From NCBI GenBank assembly GCA_016873805.1, contig VGVZ01000005.1, forward strand, positions 62,001 through 126,000: a stretch of 64,000 nt of DNA, written 5' to 3'. How positions within the stretch are numbered: position 1 is the stretch's first letter; every line of letters begins with the position of its first letter. Below the pieces are notes generated by a model that did no database searches, had not been told where the DNA came from, and was given only the letters and a program-made list of their open reading frames with translations. A program made the translations under genes and the position numbers. This document shows positions 30,950 through 40,059 of the stretch, one piece after another. This DNA comes from Ignavibacteria bacterium. Lineage in GTDB: Bacteria > Bacteroidota > Ignavibacteria > UBA10030.

Positions 30950-30982
30950 AGCCCGGCGTTCCCCCCCAACGCTGGGCTTTTT
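30950..30982 (+). terminator. Intrinsic terminator-like hairpin
   Basis: AGCCCGGCGTT-ccccccc-AACGCTGGGCT + TTTTT. Confidence 0.75.
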
Positions 30983-31006
30983 GTTACAACGGAGAAGAAC
31001 CAATCT

Positions 31007-31255
31007 ATGGGCCGTCAGGAACGAATGACATCGAAAAAGGCAATCCCTGAAGTTTTGCCATTCACGAAAACGAACTACTTCATCCTGCTCGCAGGGATTG
31101 TGTGTATCGTGTTCGGATACCTTGCGCTCTCGACAGAGCCGTGGGACGGATCGATGGCGCTGGTCGTGGCGCCGATCCTCCTGGTTCTGGGGTATTGCGT
31201 TGTGATTCCCGTCGGCATCATGTATCGGAAGAAATCCGTCCAGGAATCTTCATAA
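31007..31255 (+). CDS. Small two-TM protein (DUF3098-like)
   Basis: PFTKTNYFILLAGIVCIVFGYLALS ... GSMALVVAPILLVLGYCVVIPVGIMYRK. Confidence 0.65.
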   Translation: MGRQERMTSKKAIPEVLPFTKTNYFILLAGIVCIVFGYLALSTEPWDGSMALVVAPILLVLGYCVVIPVGIMYRKKSVQESS

Positions 31256-31288
31256 GAGCGCGGATGCGCGGTGAGAAGACCCCCGGTT

Positions 31289-31319
31289 TTGTAAAAGTTG
31301 CTGTTTGTTGATATATTAG
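31289..31319 (+). promoter_or_regulatory. Putative promoter TTG-N20-TATATTAG upstream of tRNA-Lys
   Basis: TTG 31289-31291, TATATTAG 31312-31319. Confidence 0.55.
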
Positions 31320-31348
31320 ATGAGTGCTACACCGTAACGCGATCCGAA

Positions 31349-31420
31349 GGGCGTGTAGCTCAGGGGTAGAGCATCTGCCTTTTAAGCAGAGGGTCGATGG
31401 TTCGAATCCATCCACGCTCA
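31349..31420 (+). tRNA. tRNA-Lys (anticodon TTT)
   Basis: Acceptor GGGCGTG/CACGCTC, anticodon loop CTTTTAA, TTCGAATCC T-loop. Confidence 0.93.
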
Positions 31421-31477
31421 CGAATCAAACCCGACGCTGATCGATCATGTGATAACATACGTGGTATTTATTTCAGT

Positions 31478-31561
31478 GCCCGGATGGTGGAACTGGCAGA
31501 CACACCGTCTTGAGGGGGCGGCGCCCGAAAGGGCATGCGAGTTCAAGTCTCGCTCCGGGCA
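31478..31561 (+). tRNA. tRNA-Leu (anticodon GAG)
   Basis: Acceptor GCCCGGA/TCCGGGC, anticodon loop TTGAGGG, long variable arm gcgcccgaaagggcatgc. Confidence 0.93.
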
Positions 31562-31603
31562 CTCCACCAATTTCAATTCAGCTATGAGGAGGGTGATGAC
31601 ATC

Positions 31604-32371
31604 ATGAGGCTTTCTCTCCGTGTCTTCTGCTTCGCTCTTGCACTGGGTGTTGTTGCCGCGTGTTCGACGGCCATCGCCCAGGAGAAGAACGACGCGGATA
31701 AACTATACAATGAGGGAAACGCGCGATACAAGTCGGGTAACTATCAGGGCGCGATCGAGAAGTACACCGAAGCGTTGAACATCGTTGGCGATTATCGCTA
31801 CCACTATCAGCGCGGGTTGAGCTACAAAAACAGCCGCCAATACGACAGGGCCGTCTCAGATTTTGAGGCCGCCATCAGCCTGAAGAAGGATTTCGCAATC
31901 GGTTTCAATGCCCTTGGTGGCGTCCATCTTCTGGTCGGCGACTACGACAAATCAATCGAATCCTTCAAACTTGCCGCGAAGAACGACCCACGGCTCGATC
32001 GATCCCGAAAAGGAATTGGTGAGGCCTATGCCGGGAAGGCCCAACAACTTCTCGACGCCGGGAAGTTTGAAGGCGCGGGCGTGCTGCTGGATGAAGCACT
32101 GACCGAACATTCCGAAAACGCGAAGCTCTACCTCATTGCCGCCAGAGTCTACAACAGACTCGAGAACGCGGAAAAGTCGATCAGCTCCGCTCAAGAGGCG
32201 ATCAAGCTGAAGAAACGGGGAGCGATGGGAGCCGAGTACTTCGAGCTTGGCATCGGATACAAAAAGCTCAATGATTTCGAGAAAGCACGAGCCGCCTTCA
32301 TGGAGGCGAAGAAAGACCCGACCTATAGCCGAAACGCGCAGTACGAGCTCGATGGATTGAAGGGAAGATAG
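31604..32371 (+). CDS. TPR-repeat protein with signal peptide/possible lipobox
   Basis: MRLSLRVFCFALALGVVAACSTA then TPR motifs; the longer ORF start (31535) lies inside tRNA-Leu. Confidence 0.8.
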   Translation: MRLSLRVFCFALALGVVAACSTAIAQEKNDADKLYNEGNARYKSGNYQGAIEKYTEALNIVGDYRYHYQRGLSYKNSRQYDRAVSDFEAAISLKKDFAIGFNALGGVHLLVGDYDKSIESFKLAAKNDPRLDRSRKGIGEAYAGKAQQLLDAGKFEGAGVLLDEALTEHSENAKLYLIAARVYNRLENAEKSISSAQEAIKLKKRGAMGAEYFELGIGYKKLNDFEKARAAFMEAKKDPTYSRNAQYELDGLKGR

Positions 32372-32394
32372 CTGGCTGTTTCCTTGCATCGAAG

Positions 32395-32426
32395 AAGGGA
32401 CGGTGATATCATCGTCCCTTTTTTTT
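32395..32426 (+). terminator. Rho-independent terminator after TPR gene
   Basis: AAGGGACG ... CGTCCCTT followed by T-run. Confidence 0.85.
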
Positions 32427-32489
32427 GTTTCTCCGGCGATGACCTCTCGTTGACAGGTGGGATGGATGTTTTCGTGCCGTCCCCGTCAA

Positions 32490-32520
32490 TTGATTTTGGC
32501 AGCGAAAGATTGTACTTTTT
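32490..32520 (+). promoter_or_regulatory. Putative promoter TTG-N20-TACTTTTT upstream of acylphosphatase
   Basis: TTG 32490-32492, TACTTTTT 32513-32520; ATG at 32531. Confidence 0.55.
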
Positions 32521-32530
32521 CGAGCGCCAT

Positions 32531-32803
32531 ATGCAGAGCGCCGTCCATATCATTGTGAAAGGCCTTGTTCAGGGGGTCGGATTCCGATATTTCGTCTACC
32601 GGAAAGCCGTGTCGTACGGCCTGAAAGGATTTGTCCGCAATCTTGTGAACGGGGATGTGGAAATCGTAGCCGAGGGGGATCGTTCTCTTGTGGAAGAATT
32701 GATAAAAGACACCAAGGTGGGACCGCGCGCGGCGCACGTGCTCGATCTGAAGCTGGAATGGCAGAAGCCGACGGACTCCTATCGTGATTTTGGAATGGGA
32801 TAA
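32531..32803 (+). CDS. acyP: Acylphosphatase
   Basis: [41 protein letters not shown]. Confidence 0.9.
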   Translation: MQSAVHIIVKGLVQGVGFRYFVYRKAVSYGLKGFVRNLVNGDVEIVAEGDRSLVEELIKDTKVGPRAAHVLDLKLEWQKPTDSYRDFGMG

Positions 32804-32805
32804 TC

Positions 32806-33297
32806 ATGGCGCCGAACGACGTACGAATCGGCTTTGGATATGACGTTCATCGATTCACCCGCGGTCGTAAGCTTCGACTGGGGGGAGTGACGATCCCGCA
32901 CAACATGGGACTCGCAGGGCATTCCGACGCGGACGTTCTCCTCCATGCAATATGCGACGCTGTGCTCGGCGCGGCCGCGATGGGAGATATCGGCCGTCAT
33001 TTTCCTGACACGGACACCAAATACAAAGGGATTGCAAGTCTCAGACTGCTCCGGGAGGTGAGGAACATTGTCCGTCGGAACAGTTTCGCAGTCGTCAACG
33101 TCGATAGCACGGTGGTGTTGGAAGCTCCCAAAATCGCCCCTCATGCGGAAAAGATGCGCCGGAACATTTCCCGTGCCCTTGGCATCGAGGAAGACCGGGT
33201 CTCGGTCAAGGCCTCGACGAATGAGACCCTGGGATTCGTCGGGAGGGGAGAGGGGTGTGCTGCCTTCGCTGTCGTCTCACTCAGGCAAACGATCTGA
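32806..33297 (+). CDS. ispF: 2-C-methyl-D-erythritol 2,4-cyclodiphosphate synthase
   Basis: [46 protein letters not shown]. Confidence 0.95.
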   Translation: MAPNDVRIGFGYDVHRFTRGRKLRLGGVTIPHNMGLAGHSDADVLLHAICDAVLGAAAMGDIGRHFPDTDTKYKGIASLRLLREVRNIVRRNSFAVVNVDSTVVLEAPKIAPHAEKMRRNISRALGIEEDRVSVKASTNETLGFVGRGEGCAAFAVVSLRQTI

Positions 33298-33309
33298 ATT
33301 GGTCTGAAT

Positions 33310-33963
33310 GTGGAAGATCTCATTCACGCGCTTTCGACGCTTAATCCCGTTTGGATCTATTTTGCCGTTCTCGCCATAGCTTACCTCGAAAACATCTTTC
33401 CCCCTTTTCCAAGTGATGTCATGATTGTCGCGGCTGGCTCCTTCGTCGGGTTCAGCCGGGTCGATTTCCTGACGTTGTGGATCTTCGCAACGGTGGGGAG
33501 CACTCTGGGATTCGTCTCGATGTTCTTGATTGGCCACTGGTTCGGCGACAAGATCTTGGAGGAGGGAAAGATCAAGTTCATCCCGCTCGACCAGTTGCAT
33601 AAGGCCGAGGGATGGTTCCGAAAGCATGGCTACGCCCTCATCGTTGCCAATCGGTTTCTCGCAGGAACGAGAGCGATAGTCTCCTTTTTTGCCGGATTGT
33701 CGGAGCTCGTACTTTGGAAAACGACTGTCCTTTCGTTTCTGAGTTCGTTGATCTGGAACCTCATTCTGATTTACGCGGGCAAGGCGCTGGGCGATAGTTG
33801 GAAAGAAGTACCGTATTATCTCGAGGCGTATAGCACTTTCGTCACCACGGTGATTCTGGTGATTGTTCTTCTCCTGGTGGCGAAGTACATATACTCCCGA
33901 CGCTCAACCAATGGAAATCGAGGAAGCGACGCCACATCGAAGGGGCAGAAACCGGACCGATGA
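33310..33963 (+). CDS. DedA family membrane protein
   Basis: AYLENIFPPFPSDVMIVAAGSFVG, NRFLAGTRAIVSFFAGLSEL. Confidence 0.88.
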   Translation: MEDLIHALSTLNPVWIYFAVLAIAYLENIFPPFPSDVMIVAAGSFVGFSRVDFLTLWIFATVGSTLGFVSMFLIGHWFGDKILEEGKIKFIPLDQLHKAEGWFRKHGYALIVANRFLAGTRAIVSFFAGLSELVLWKTTVLSFLSSLIWNLILIYAGKALGDSWKEVPYYLEAYSTFVTTVILVIVLLLVAKYIYSRRSTNGNRGSDATSKGQKPDR

Positions 33964-34592
33964 TGATGGAATTCCTGTATTCGATTGACAAAGCACTCTT
34001 TGTATTCTTCAATCAGACGCTCCAGAATTCTGTTCTCGATATTGTGATGCCGTTCTTGACGGACTTGAATAAAAGTCCCGTGGTCTTGGTAACCGTCGGC
34101 GTCCTTTGGATTGCCCTATTGGTGAGGGGGGGAAGAAACGGAAGAGCCGCTGCCCTCCTCCTGGTGCCAACGATTGCCTTCAGCGACCAGCTCAACAGCT
34201 CTTACGTCAAGCACTTGTTTGAACGGATCCGTCCGTGTCACGTTCTGGATGACGTCCGCCTGCTTGTGAATTGCGGGAGTGGCTTTTCGTTTCCGTCATC
34301 TCATGCAGTGAACAACTTCGCCGGGGCATTTGTGCTGGCCTATTTCATTCCGCGAGGGGCCTGGGGATTCTGGATTTTTTCGTCTCTCGTGGCGTTCAGC
34401 CGAGTCTATGTGGGAGTCCACTATCCGGCGGATGTTGTTGCCGGCGCCCTGCTTGGCGTTGGGTGCGGTGCACTCGTCGTGATCGGATATGAGCGGATCG
34501 CAAAGGCGGTTCGCGACCGAAAAATATGTCAGCCTCAGGAACATGACATTTCGTCCGATGAAATTGATAACGCAGACAACAACGAGAAGTAA
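33960..34592 (+). CDS. PAP2-family phosphatase
   Basis: KHLFERIRPC, SGFSFPSSHAVNNFAGA, SRVYVGVHYPADVVAGALLG. Confidence 0.88.
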   Translation: MMMEFLYSIDKALFVFFNQTLQNSVLDIVMPFLTDLNKSPVVLVTVGVLWIALLVRGGRNGRAAALLLVPTIAFSDQLNSSYVKHLFERIRPCHVLDDVRLLVNCGSGFSFPSSHAVNNFAGAFVLAYFIPRGAWGFWIFSSLVAFSRVYVGVHYPADVVAGALLGVGCGALVVIGYERIAKAVRDRKICQPQEHDISSDEIDNADNNEK

Positions 34593-36222
34593 CGTCGTTC
34601 TGGCCGTGCTGTCGGGGATATTGCTCGGAGTCTCGTTCCCTCCTTCTCCGCTCTATTCGCTCGCGTACGTCGCGCTCATTCCTCTGATCTACTTGCTGGA
34701 TCGGATGGAGAATGCAAAGCAAGTGATCCGTTACAGCTATCTTGCGATGTTCGTGTTTCACGTGCTCACGCTCTACTGGGTGGGGGGGTTCACCCACGGA
34801 AGCGACCCGTACCTGATGGCGGCCGGCACCGCACTGTTGATTGCACATCCCATGTTCTACTGGCTCCCCATTCTCGCCTATTGGTGGGTAAAGAACCGAG
34901 TGGGGGGATTGGCGGCGCTTCTGGCTTTTCCATTTTTCTGGATCACATACGAATACTCCCACTCGCTCTCCGAGTTCTCCTTCCCTTGGATTGCCCTGGG
35001 GAACAGTCAGGCAAACGAGGTATACCGCATTCAGATGGCCGAATTCACTTCCGTGTACGGTCTCTCGTTCGTGATTCTTTGCTTCAATGTCTTCGCGTAC
35101 TGGTTGCTGGTGCAATTTATTACGAGGAAGGGGAAACTCTCCCTGCGATTCCTTCTGGGATCGGGCTTGGTGCTCTTCCTGTTCTATTTCGGACCGTGGA
35201 TTTACGGTTGGGTCGTTATCGAGTCGCAGGAGGCAACGCCCTCTGGAGTACCCGTGAAAACTGGGATTATTCAGCCGAACGTCGATCCGTGGGACAAGTG
35301 GGGAGAGGGATGGGGGTCAAAATGGGAATCGTATCATCGGCAGTTCAATCTCCTTCTGCCGACCCTCGAGCAACGAAGAGACGATTCGCTCGATCTGCTG
35401 GTGTGGCCGGAGACGGCGATTCCCTTTCATGTGCTCCTGCCTCAGAACCGACCCTACCTTGAACAAATACGGGAGGGGATCCGAAGTTCCGGTGTGTCGC
35501 TCTTCACGGGCATTCCTTACGCGGAGTTCTTCGATCCCGGAAATGCCCCGGTGACGGCGAGGAGAGCTGCCGACGGAGAGCGCCTCGTCGAATATTACAA
35601 CTCGGCGACACTTTTCTCGCCGATGGAATCAACTTCTGTAGTTCACAAGAAAGTGGTGCTCGTACCGTTTGCAGAGCGAGTTCCGTATGCTGAGACCCTC
35701 ACGTTCCTGGTTGAACCGCTGAAGTGGAACGTTGGAATCAGCGGGTGGGGAAAGGGGAAGGACCTCGTGATCTTCGCGATGCAGACGCGGCGGGGGGAGA
35801 CGGTGCGATTCTCCGGGATGATCTGCTATGAATCAGTGTATCCCAACTTTGTGCGCCGTTTCGTGAAGAACGGAGCAGAATTCCTTATCATTGTGACGAA
35901 CGACAGCTGGTGGGGCAATACGTCGGGCGCCTATCAACACGCTGCCTATGCTTCTCTGCGGGCAGTCGAGAATCGTCGGTGGATCGTCCGATCAGCGAAC
36001 GGGGGGATTTCTGCGTTTGTCGATCCGTGGGGGCGGAGGTACTTGCAGACGAAGATGTATGCTTCGGCAGATATTGCTCATCCGATCTACGCGAGAGACG
36101 ACGAGACGTTCTACGCACGCCACGGTGATGTCTTTGCATTGGTCTGCGCCGGTCTGTCCGGCGGCATCATTCTTCTTACGCTCGTGTTTCGCCGAAAGCG
36201 AGGAGTTGACGTTGAATGCTGA
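34558..36222 (+). CDS. lnt: Apolipoprotein N-acyltransferase (start uncertain: 34489, 34543 or 34558)
   Basis: [53 protein letters not shown]. Confidence 0.88.
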   Translation: MKLITQTTTRSNVVLAVLSGILLGVSFPPSPLYSLAYVALIPLIYLLDRMENAKQVIRYSYLAMFVFHVLTLYWVGGFTHGSDPYLMAAGTALLIAHPMFYWLPILAYWWVKNRVGGLAALLAFPFFWITYEYSHSLSEFSFPWIALGNSQANEVYRIQMAEFTSVYGLSFVILCFNVFAYWLLVQFITRKGKLSLRFLLGSGLVLFLFYFGPWIYGWVVIESQEATPSGVPVKTGIIQPNVDPWDKWGEGWGSKWESYHRQFNLLLPTLEQRRDDSLDLLVWPETAIPFHVLLPQNRPYLEQIREGIRSSGVSLFTGIPYAEFFDPGNAPVTARRAADGERLVEYYNSATLFSPMESTSVVHKKVVLVPFAERVPYAETLTFLVEPLKWNVGISGWGKGKDLVIFAMQTRRGETVRFSGMICYESVYPNFVRRFVKNGAEFLIIVTNDSWWGNTSGAYQHAAYASLRAVENRRWIVRSANGGISAFVDPWGRRYLQTKMYASADIAHPIYARDDETFYARHGDVFALVCAGLSGGIILLTLVFRRKRGVDVEC

Positions 36223-37252
36223 CAGAGTAATAGACCTTCGGAGTGATACCGTTACGAGGCCGACGCGGAACATGCGCGACGCCATGGCGCGTGCGGAGGT
36301 GGGTGACGATGTGTTCGGCGAAGATCCGACCGTGAACGCACTGCAAGAGAAGCTTGCAGGATTGTTCGGCATGGAAGCTGCGATCTTCGTTCCATCCGGG
36401 GTGATGGCTAATCAGTTGGCGATCAAGGTCCACACCCAACCAGGCAACGAGATTATAGTCGAGTGGGAGTCCCACATCTTCAACTACGAGACTGCCGGTC
36501 CATCACTCCTCTCAGGTGTCCAGATGTTCCCCCTGAAGGGGGAGCGCGGCATCATTTCGGCTGAGCAAGTCGCACAAGCCATTCGTCCGGCGGCGTACTA
36601 TATGCCGCGCACGACACTGATCTGTCTGGAAAATACACACAACATGGCGGGTGGAATGATCTATCCGATCGACCAGATCGGCGAGATCAGTGTCCTGGCG
36701 AAAGCAAGGGGGATCCGTCTTCATCTCGACGGGGCGCGTCTGTGGAATGCGTGTGTCGCAACGGGGAATTCCCCCCGCGCGTACGCGCGGTACGTCGATT
36801 CAGTGGCCGTTTGCTTTTCCAAGGGGCTGGGTGCGCCCATTGGCTCGGCGCTCGTCGGCTCACGCGAGGCAATCGAACGAGCACGAACCTATCGAAAGAT
36901 TTTTGGCGGTGGTATGCGACAGGTGGGTGTGATTGCGTCTGCTGCCGCCTACGCCATGGAGCACCACGTCGATCGTCTCAAAGACGATCACGAGAACGCT
37001 CGCGCCCTCGCAGCCGGTATTGCGGGTCTCGATTGGCTTGCCCTGGACGTCGAGTCCGTGCAGACCAATATTCTCATCATCGACGTTTCGCGATCCGGTC
37101 AAACGGCTGAGACAGTCATTGAAAAGATGCGTGCGGACCATGTGCTCCTTTCGCCGGCAGGTTCACATCGGATCCGAGCGGTGACACACCTCGATGTAAC
37201 GCGCGAAGACATCGAGAACGCAATTCGTTCCTTCAAGAACCTCTCATTCTGA
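36212..37252 (+). CDS. ltaE: Low-specificity L-threonine aldolase (TTG start inferred)
   Basis: [51 protein letters not shown] 6 nt before TTG 36212. Confidence 0.85.
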   Translation: MNADRVIDLRSDTVTRPTRNMRDAMARAEVGDDVFGEDPTVNALQEKLAGLFGMEAAIFVPSGVMANQLAIKVHTQPGNEIIVEWESHIFNYETAGPSLLSGVQMFPLKGERGIISAEQVAQAIRPAAYYMPRTTLICLENTHNMAGGMIYPIDQIGEISVLAKARGIRLHLDGARLWNACVATGNSPRAYARYVDSVAVCFSKGLGAPIGSALVGSREAIERARTYRKIFGGGMRQVGVIASAAAYAMEHHVDRLKDDHENARALAAGIAGLDWLALDVESVQTNILIIDVSRSGQTAETVIEKMRADHVLLSPAGSHRIRAVTHLDVTREDIENAIRSFKNLSF

Positions 37253-37325
37253 TCCGGTGTTGAGACGATCCAACGAGTGGATTCTTGATCAACTCTCATT
37301 CTGAACAATGGAGGGGGACTTCACG

Positions 37326-38042
37326 ATGAATCCGACTGAAAAAAACCCGGGAGAGAACAACAACACGGCCAAAATGATGCAGCGATTGATCGAGGGACAG
37401 GAAGATTCATGGCGTATCTTCCGGATCATGGCCGAATTCGTCGATGGATTCACCATGATGGCGAAACAGGAAAATCTTGTTTCGATCTTCGGTTCCGCTC
37501 GCGTGAAGCCGGGCTCCAGGTACTACGACCTTGCGGTGCGCGTCGGAGAAGAACTGGTTAAGAGGGGATTCAATGTGCTCACTGGCGCTGGTCCGGGAAT
37601 CATGGAGGCGGGCAACAGAGGCGCTCAGCGGGCGGGGGGAGCATCGGCGGGCGTGAACATCGACCTGCCCTTCGAGCAGGGAAGCAATCCCTACGTTGAT
37701 CGCGAACGGGTCGTGACGTTCCGACATTTCTTTGTCCGGAAGGTGATGTTTGTGAAGTATGCACACGGCTTCATCGTGCTGCCGGGCGGATTCGGAACTC
37801 TTGACGAGTTTTTCGAGGCTCTCACCCTGATTCAGACGAGGAAGACCAAAACGTTTCCGCTTGTTTTGATGGGACGGGAGTATTGGGCCGGACTTATCGA
37901 ATGGATCAAGGGAACGGTACTGGCAAGCGGGATGATCTCAGCCGACGACCTCGATCTTTTCTTCATCACGGACGACCCTGTTGAGGCCGCTGAAATGGTG
38001 GCGGAATTCTATCGGGAGCACGTAAGTGTGAAAAACTTCTAG
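37326..38042 (+). CDS. LOG-family protein (TIGR00730-type)
   Basis: SIFGSARVKPGSRYYDLA, GAGPGIMEAGNRGA, VLPGGFGTLDEFFE. Confidence 0.88.
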   Translation: MNPTEKNPGENNNTAKMMQRLIEGQEDSWRIFRIMAEFVDGFTMMAKQENLVSIFGSARVKPGSRYYDLAVRVGEELVKRGFNVLTGAGPGIMEAGNRGAQRAGGASAGVNIDLPFEQGSNPYVDRERVVTFRHFFVRKVMFVKYAHGFIVLPGGFGTLDEFFEALTLIQTRKTKTFPLVLMGREYWAGLIEWIKGTVLASGMISADDLDLFFITDDPVEAAEMVAEFYREHVSVKNF

Positions 38043-38051
38043 ATAATTCCC

Positions 38052-38082
38052 TTGCATCTCCCTAAGGGATGTCGTATATTTG
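38052..38082 (+). promoter_or_regulatory. Putative promoter TTG-N20-TATATTTG for rimP-nusA-infB operon
   Basis: TTG 38052-38054, TATATTTG 38075-38082. Confidence 0.65.
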
Positions 38083-38095
38083 TGTGCCGCAGTTG

Positions 38096-38122
38096 ATAGC
38101 CCGCCTACGGGCTATTTTTTTT
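38096..38122 (+). terminator. Leader terminator/attenuator-like hairpin before rimP
   Basis: ATAGCCCG-CCTA-CGGGCTAT followed by eight T, then GGAGG RBS. Confidence 0.8.
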
Positions 38123-38135
38123 GGAGGAATTTTGA

Positions 38136-38591
38136 TTGGTCGAAATTCAGCAGAAAATTGAAGAAGCGCTCGTTCCGATTCTGGCAACACGCGACGCCTA
38201 CTGCGTCCACGTGCACGTTCACAACGAACGACGCGGGAAACTGGTGCAGGTCTACGTGGATACGGACGAGGGGATTACCATCGAGGCATGCGCCCAAATC
38301 AGTCGTGAACTGTCGTCGGTCATCAACGCGAACAGTCTGATCCACGGGACCTATCGGATCGAAGTCTCTTCTCCGGGGGTGGGACAACCCCTCAGATTGC
38401 TGCGGCAGTACCGAAAGCGGCTCGGCAAGAAAATGCGAATCAAACATCGAATTGAGGGTGAGGTTGTGGTAACCCGGGCGGTTCTCGAGGCTGTCCACGA
38501 TGATCGTCTGAGCTTCATCGATGAAAAGAATAACCGACTCGTTCTGACGCAGTCGGAAATCCTGGAGGCGCGGGAAGAGCTTCCCTGGTAG
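38136..38591 (+). CDS. rimP: Ribosome maturation factor RimP (TTG start)
   Basis: Position upstream of nusA; YRIEVSSPGVGQPL motif. Confidence 0.9.
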   Translation: MVEIQQKIEEALVPILATRDAYCVHVHVHNERRGKLVQVYVDTDEGITIEACAQISRELSSVINANSLIHGTYRIEVSSPGVGQPLRLLRQYRKRLGKKMRIKHRIEGEVVVTRAVLEAVHDDRLSFIDEKNNRLVLTQSEILEAREELPW

Positions 38592-38644
38592 ATCGTGGCC
38601 GTCCCGGCCTGTCGCGGTTGAATGATATTTGTCTGGAGGAATCA

Positions 38645-40036
38645 ATGAATCACGAAATCACTGAATCATTCGCTCAAATGGTTCGTGAGAAGGGAATCGA
38701 CAAAGATATTCTTATCGGAATCATCGAAGATATCTTTGGAATGATGGTACGGAAGCGGTATGGGGCCGAGGTCCGTTTTGATGTGGTCGTGAATATGGAC
38801 AAGGGGGACATCGAAATCTACCTCGAAAAGGAGGTGGTGGATGAGGTGACGGACCCGACGACGCAAATTCATATCGACGAGGCGCGGCAAAAATCCGATG
38901 AAGATATTGAGGTTGGTGAAGAATTTGTGGAAATCATCCCCCTTCAGGCGTTTGGTCGGCGGCTTGTCGTGAGCGCGAAACAGAATCTCAATCAACGTAT
39001 CAAAGAGATTGAGAAAGAAACCATCTACAACGAATACACAAGTTCCTTGAACGAAATTGTTGTCGGCGAAGTCTATCAGATTCGAAAGGGGCGAGGCGAA
39101 ATCCTCGTCATGCACAACCGAACTGAGATCATTCTTCCCCGGAGCGAGCAGATCTACAAGGAGCGGTACAAGAAGGGGGATACCATCCGCGCGCTCGTGA
39201 AGGAGGTCCGCAAGGGGACGAGCAATCCTGTTGTTGTGATCTCGCGGACAGACCCGACGTTTCTCCTGCGCCTCTTTGAAATCGAGATTCCGGAGATCTA
39301 TGATGGGATCATCGAGATCAAGCGGATCGCGCGTGAACCGGGTGACCGGGCAAAAGTGGCGGTGGTTTCCCATGATGATCGGATCGACGCGGTCGGAGCC
39401 TGTGTCGGGATGAAGGGCGTGCGCATCCATGCCATCGTTCGCGAGTTAAACAACGAAAACATCGACGTGATCAACTACTCCGACGATCCGGTTGTATTTG
39501 TGACTCGCTCCCTGGCCCCGGCAAAACTGAAGAACGTTCAGATTGACAGTGAAAACAAGAAGGCCACTGTCCTGGTGGAGGCCGATCAAGTTTCCCTCGC
39601 CATTGGGAAGAATGGACAGAACGTCCGGCTCGCATCGAAACTCACGGGATATGATATTCAGCTCGTGAAGGAAGCGGCAGAGGAAGAAGAATACGATATG
39701 GATCTCTCGGAATTCCGCGAGGAGCTCGGAGAGGTGCTGTTCCATCGATTCTTTGACGAGAACTTCAAGACCGCCCGGGATGTGCTCGATACGCCCGTCG
39801 AGACTCTTGTCTCGGAACTGGGAATCGAAGAAAGCCAGCTTCAGGAAATCCGGGCGATGCTGAGAAAGGGATTGGAGGAGGCTGAAGTCGAAGAGGAAGA
39901 AGAGGGCACACCCGAAGGCGAGCCGGCAGACGAACCGGTCGCCGAGGCTCCTGCCTCAGAACGCCTTGAGGAGGAAACGACAGACTCCCCCGAAGTCGAA
40001 CCGGCAGAAGATGAAAAGAAAGAAATCACTGAGTAG
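38645..40036 (+). CDS. nusA: Transcription termination factor NusA
   Basis: S1/KH regions: ACVGMKGVRIHAIVRELNNENIDVI, AIGKNGQNVRLASKLTGYDI; acidic C-terminal tail. Confidence 0.95.
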   Translation: MNHEITESFAQMVREKGIDKDILIGIIEDIFGMMVRKRYGAEVRFDVVVNMDKGDIEIYLEKEVVDEVTDPTTQIHIDEARQKSDEDIEVGEEFVEIIPLQAFGRRLVVSAKQNLNQRIKEIEKETIYNEYTSSLNEIVVGEVYQIRKGRGEILVMHNRTEIILPRSEQIYKERYKKGDTIRALVKEVRKGTSNPVVVISRTDPTFLLRLFEIEIPEIYDGIIEIKRIAREPGDRAKVAVVSHDDRIDAVGACVGMKGVRIHAIVRELNNENIDVINYSDDPVVFVTRSLAPAKLKNVQIDSENKKATVLVEADQVSLAIGKNGQNVRLASKLTGYDIQLVKEAAEEEEYDMDLSEFREELGEVLFHRFFDENFKTARDVLDTPVETLVSELGIEESQLQEIRAMLRKGLEEAEVEEEEEGTPEGEPADEPVAEAPASERLEEETTDSPEVEPAEDEKKEITE

Positions 40037-40059
40037 GCGATCCTAACCCGTAGGACTCT

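Noticed and set aside
35948-36211. Long N-terminal extension of the threonine aldolase ORF
   Set aside because: Overlaps the lnt 3' end; AGGAG followed by TTG 36212 gives the expected aldolase start.
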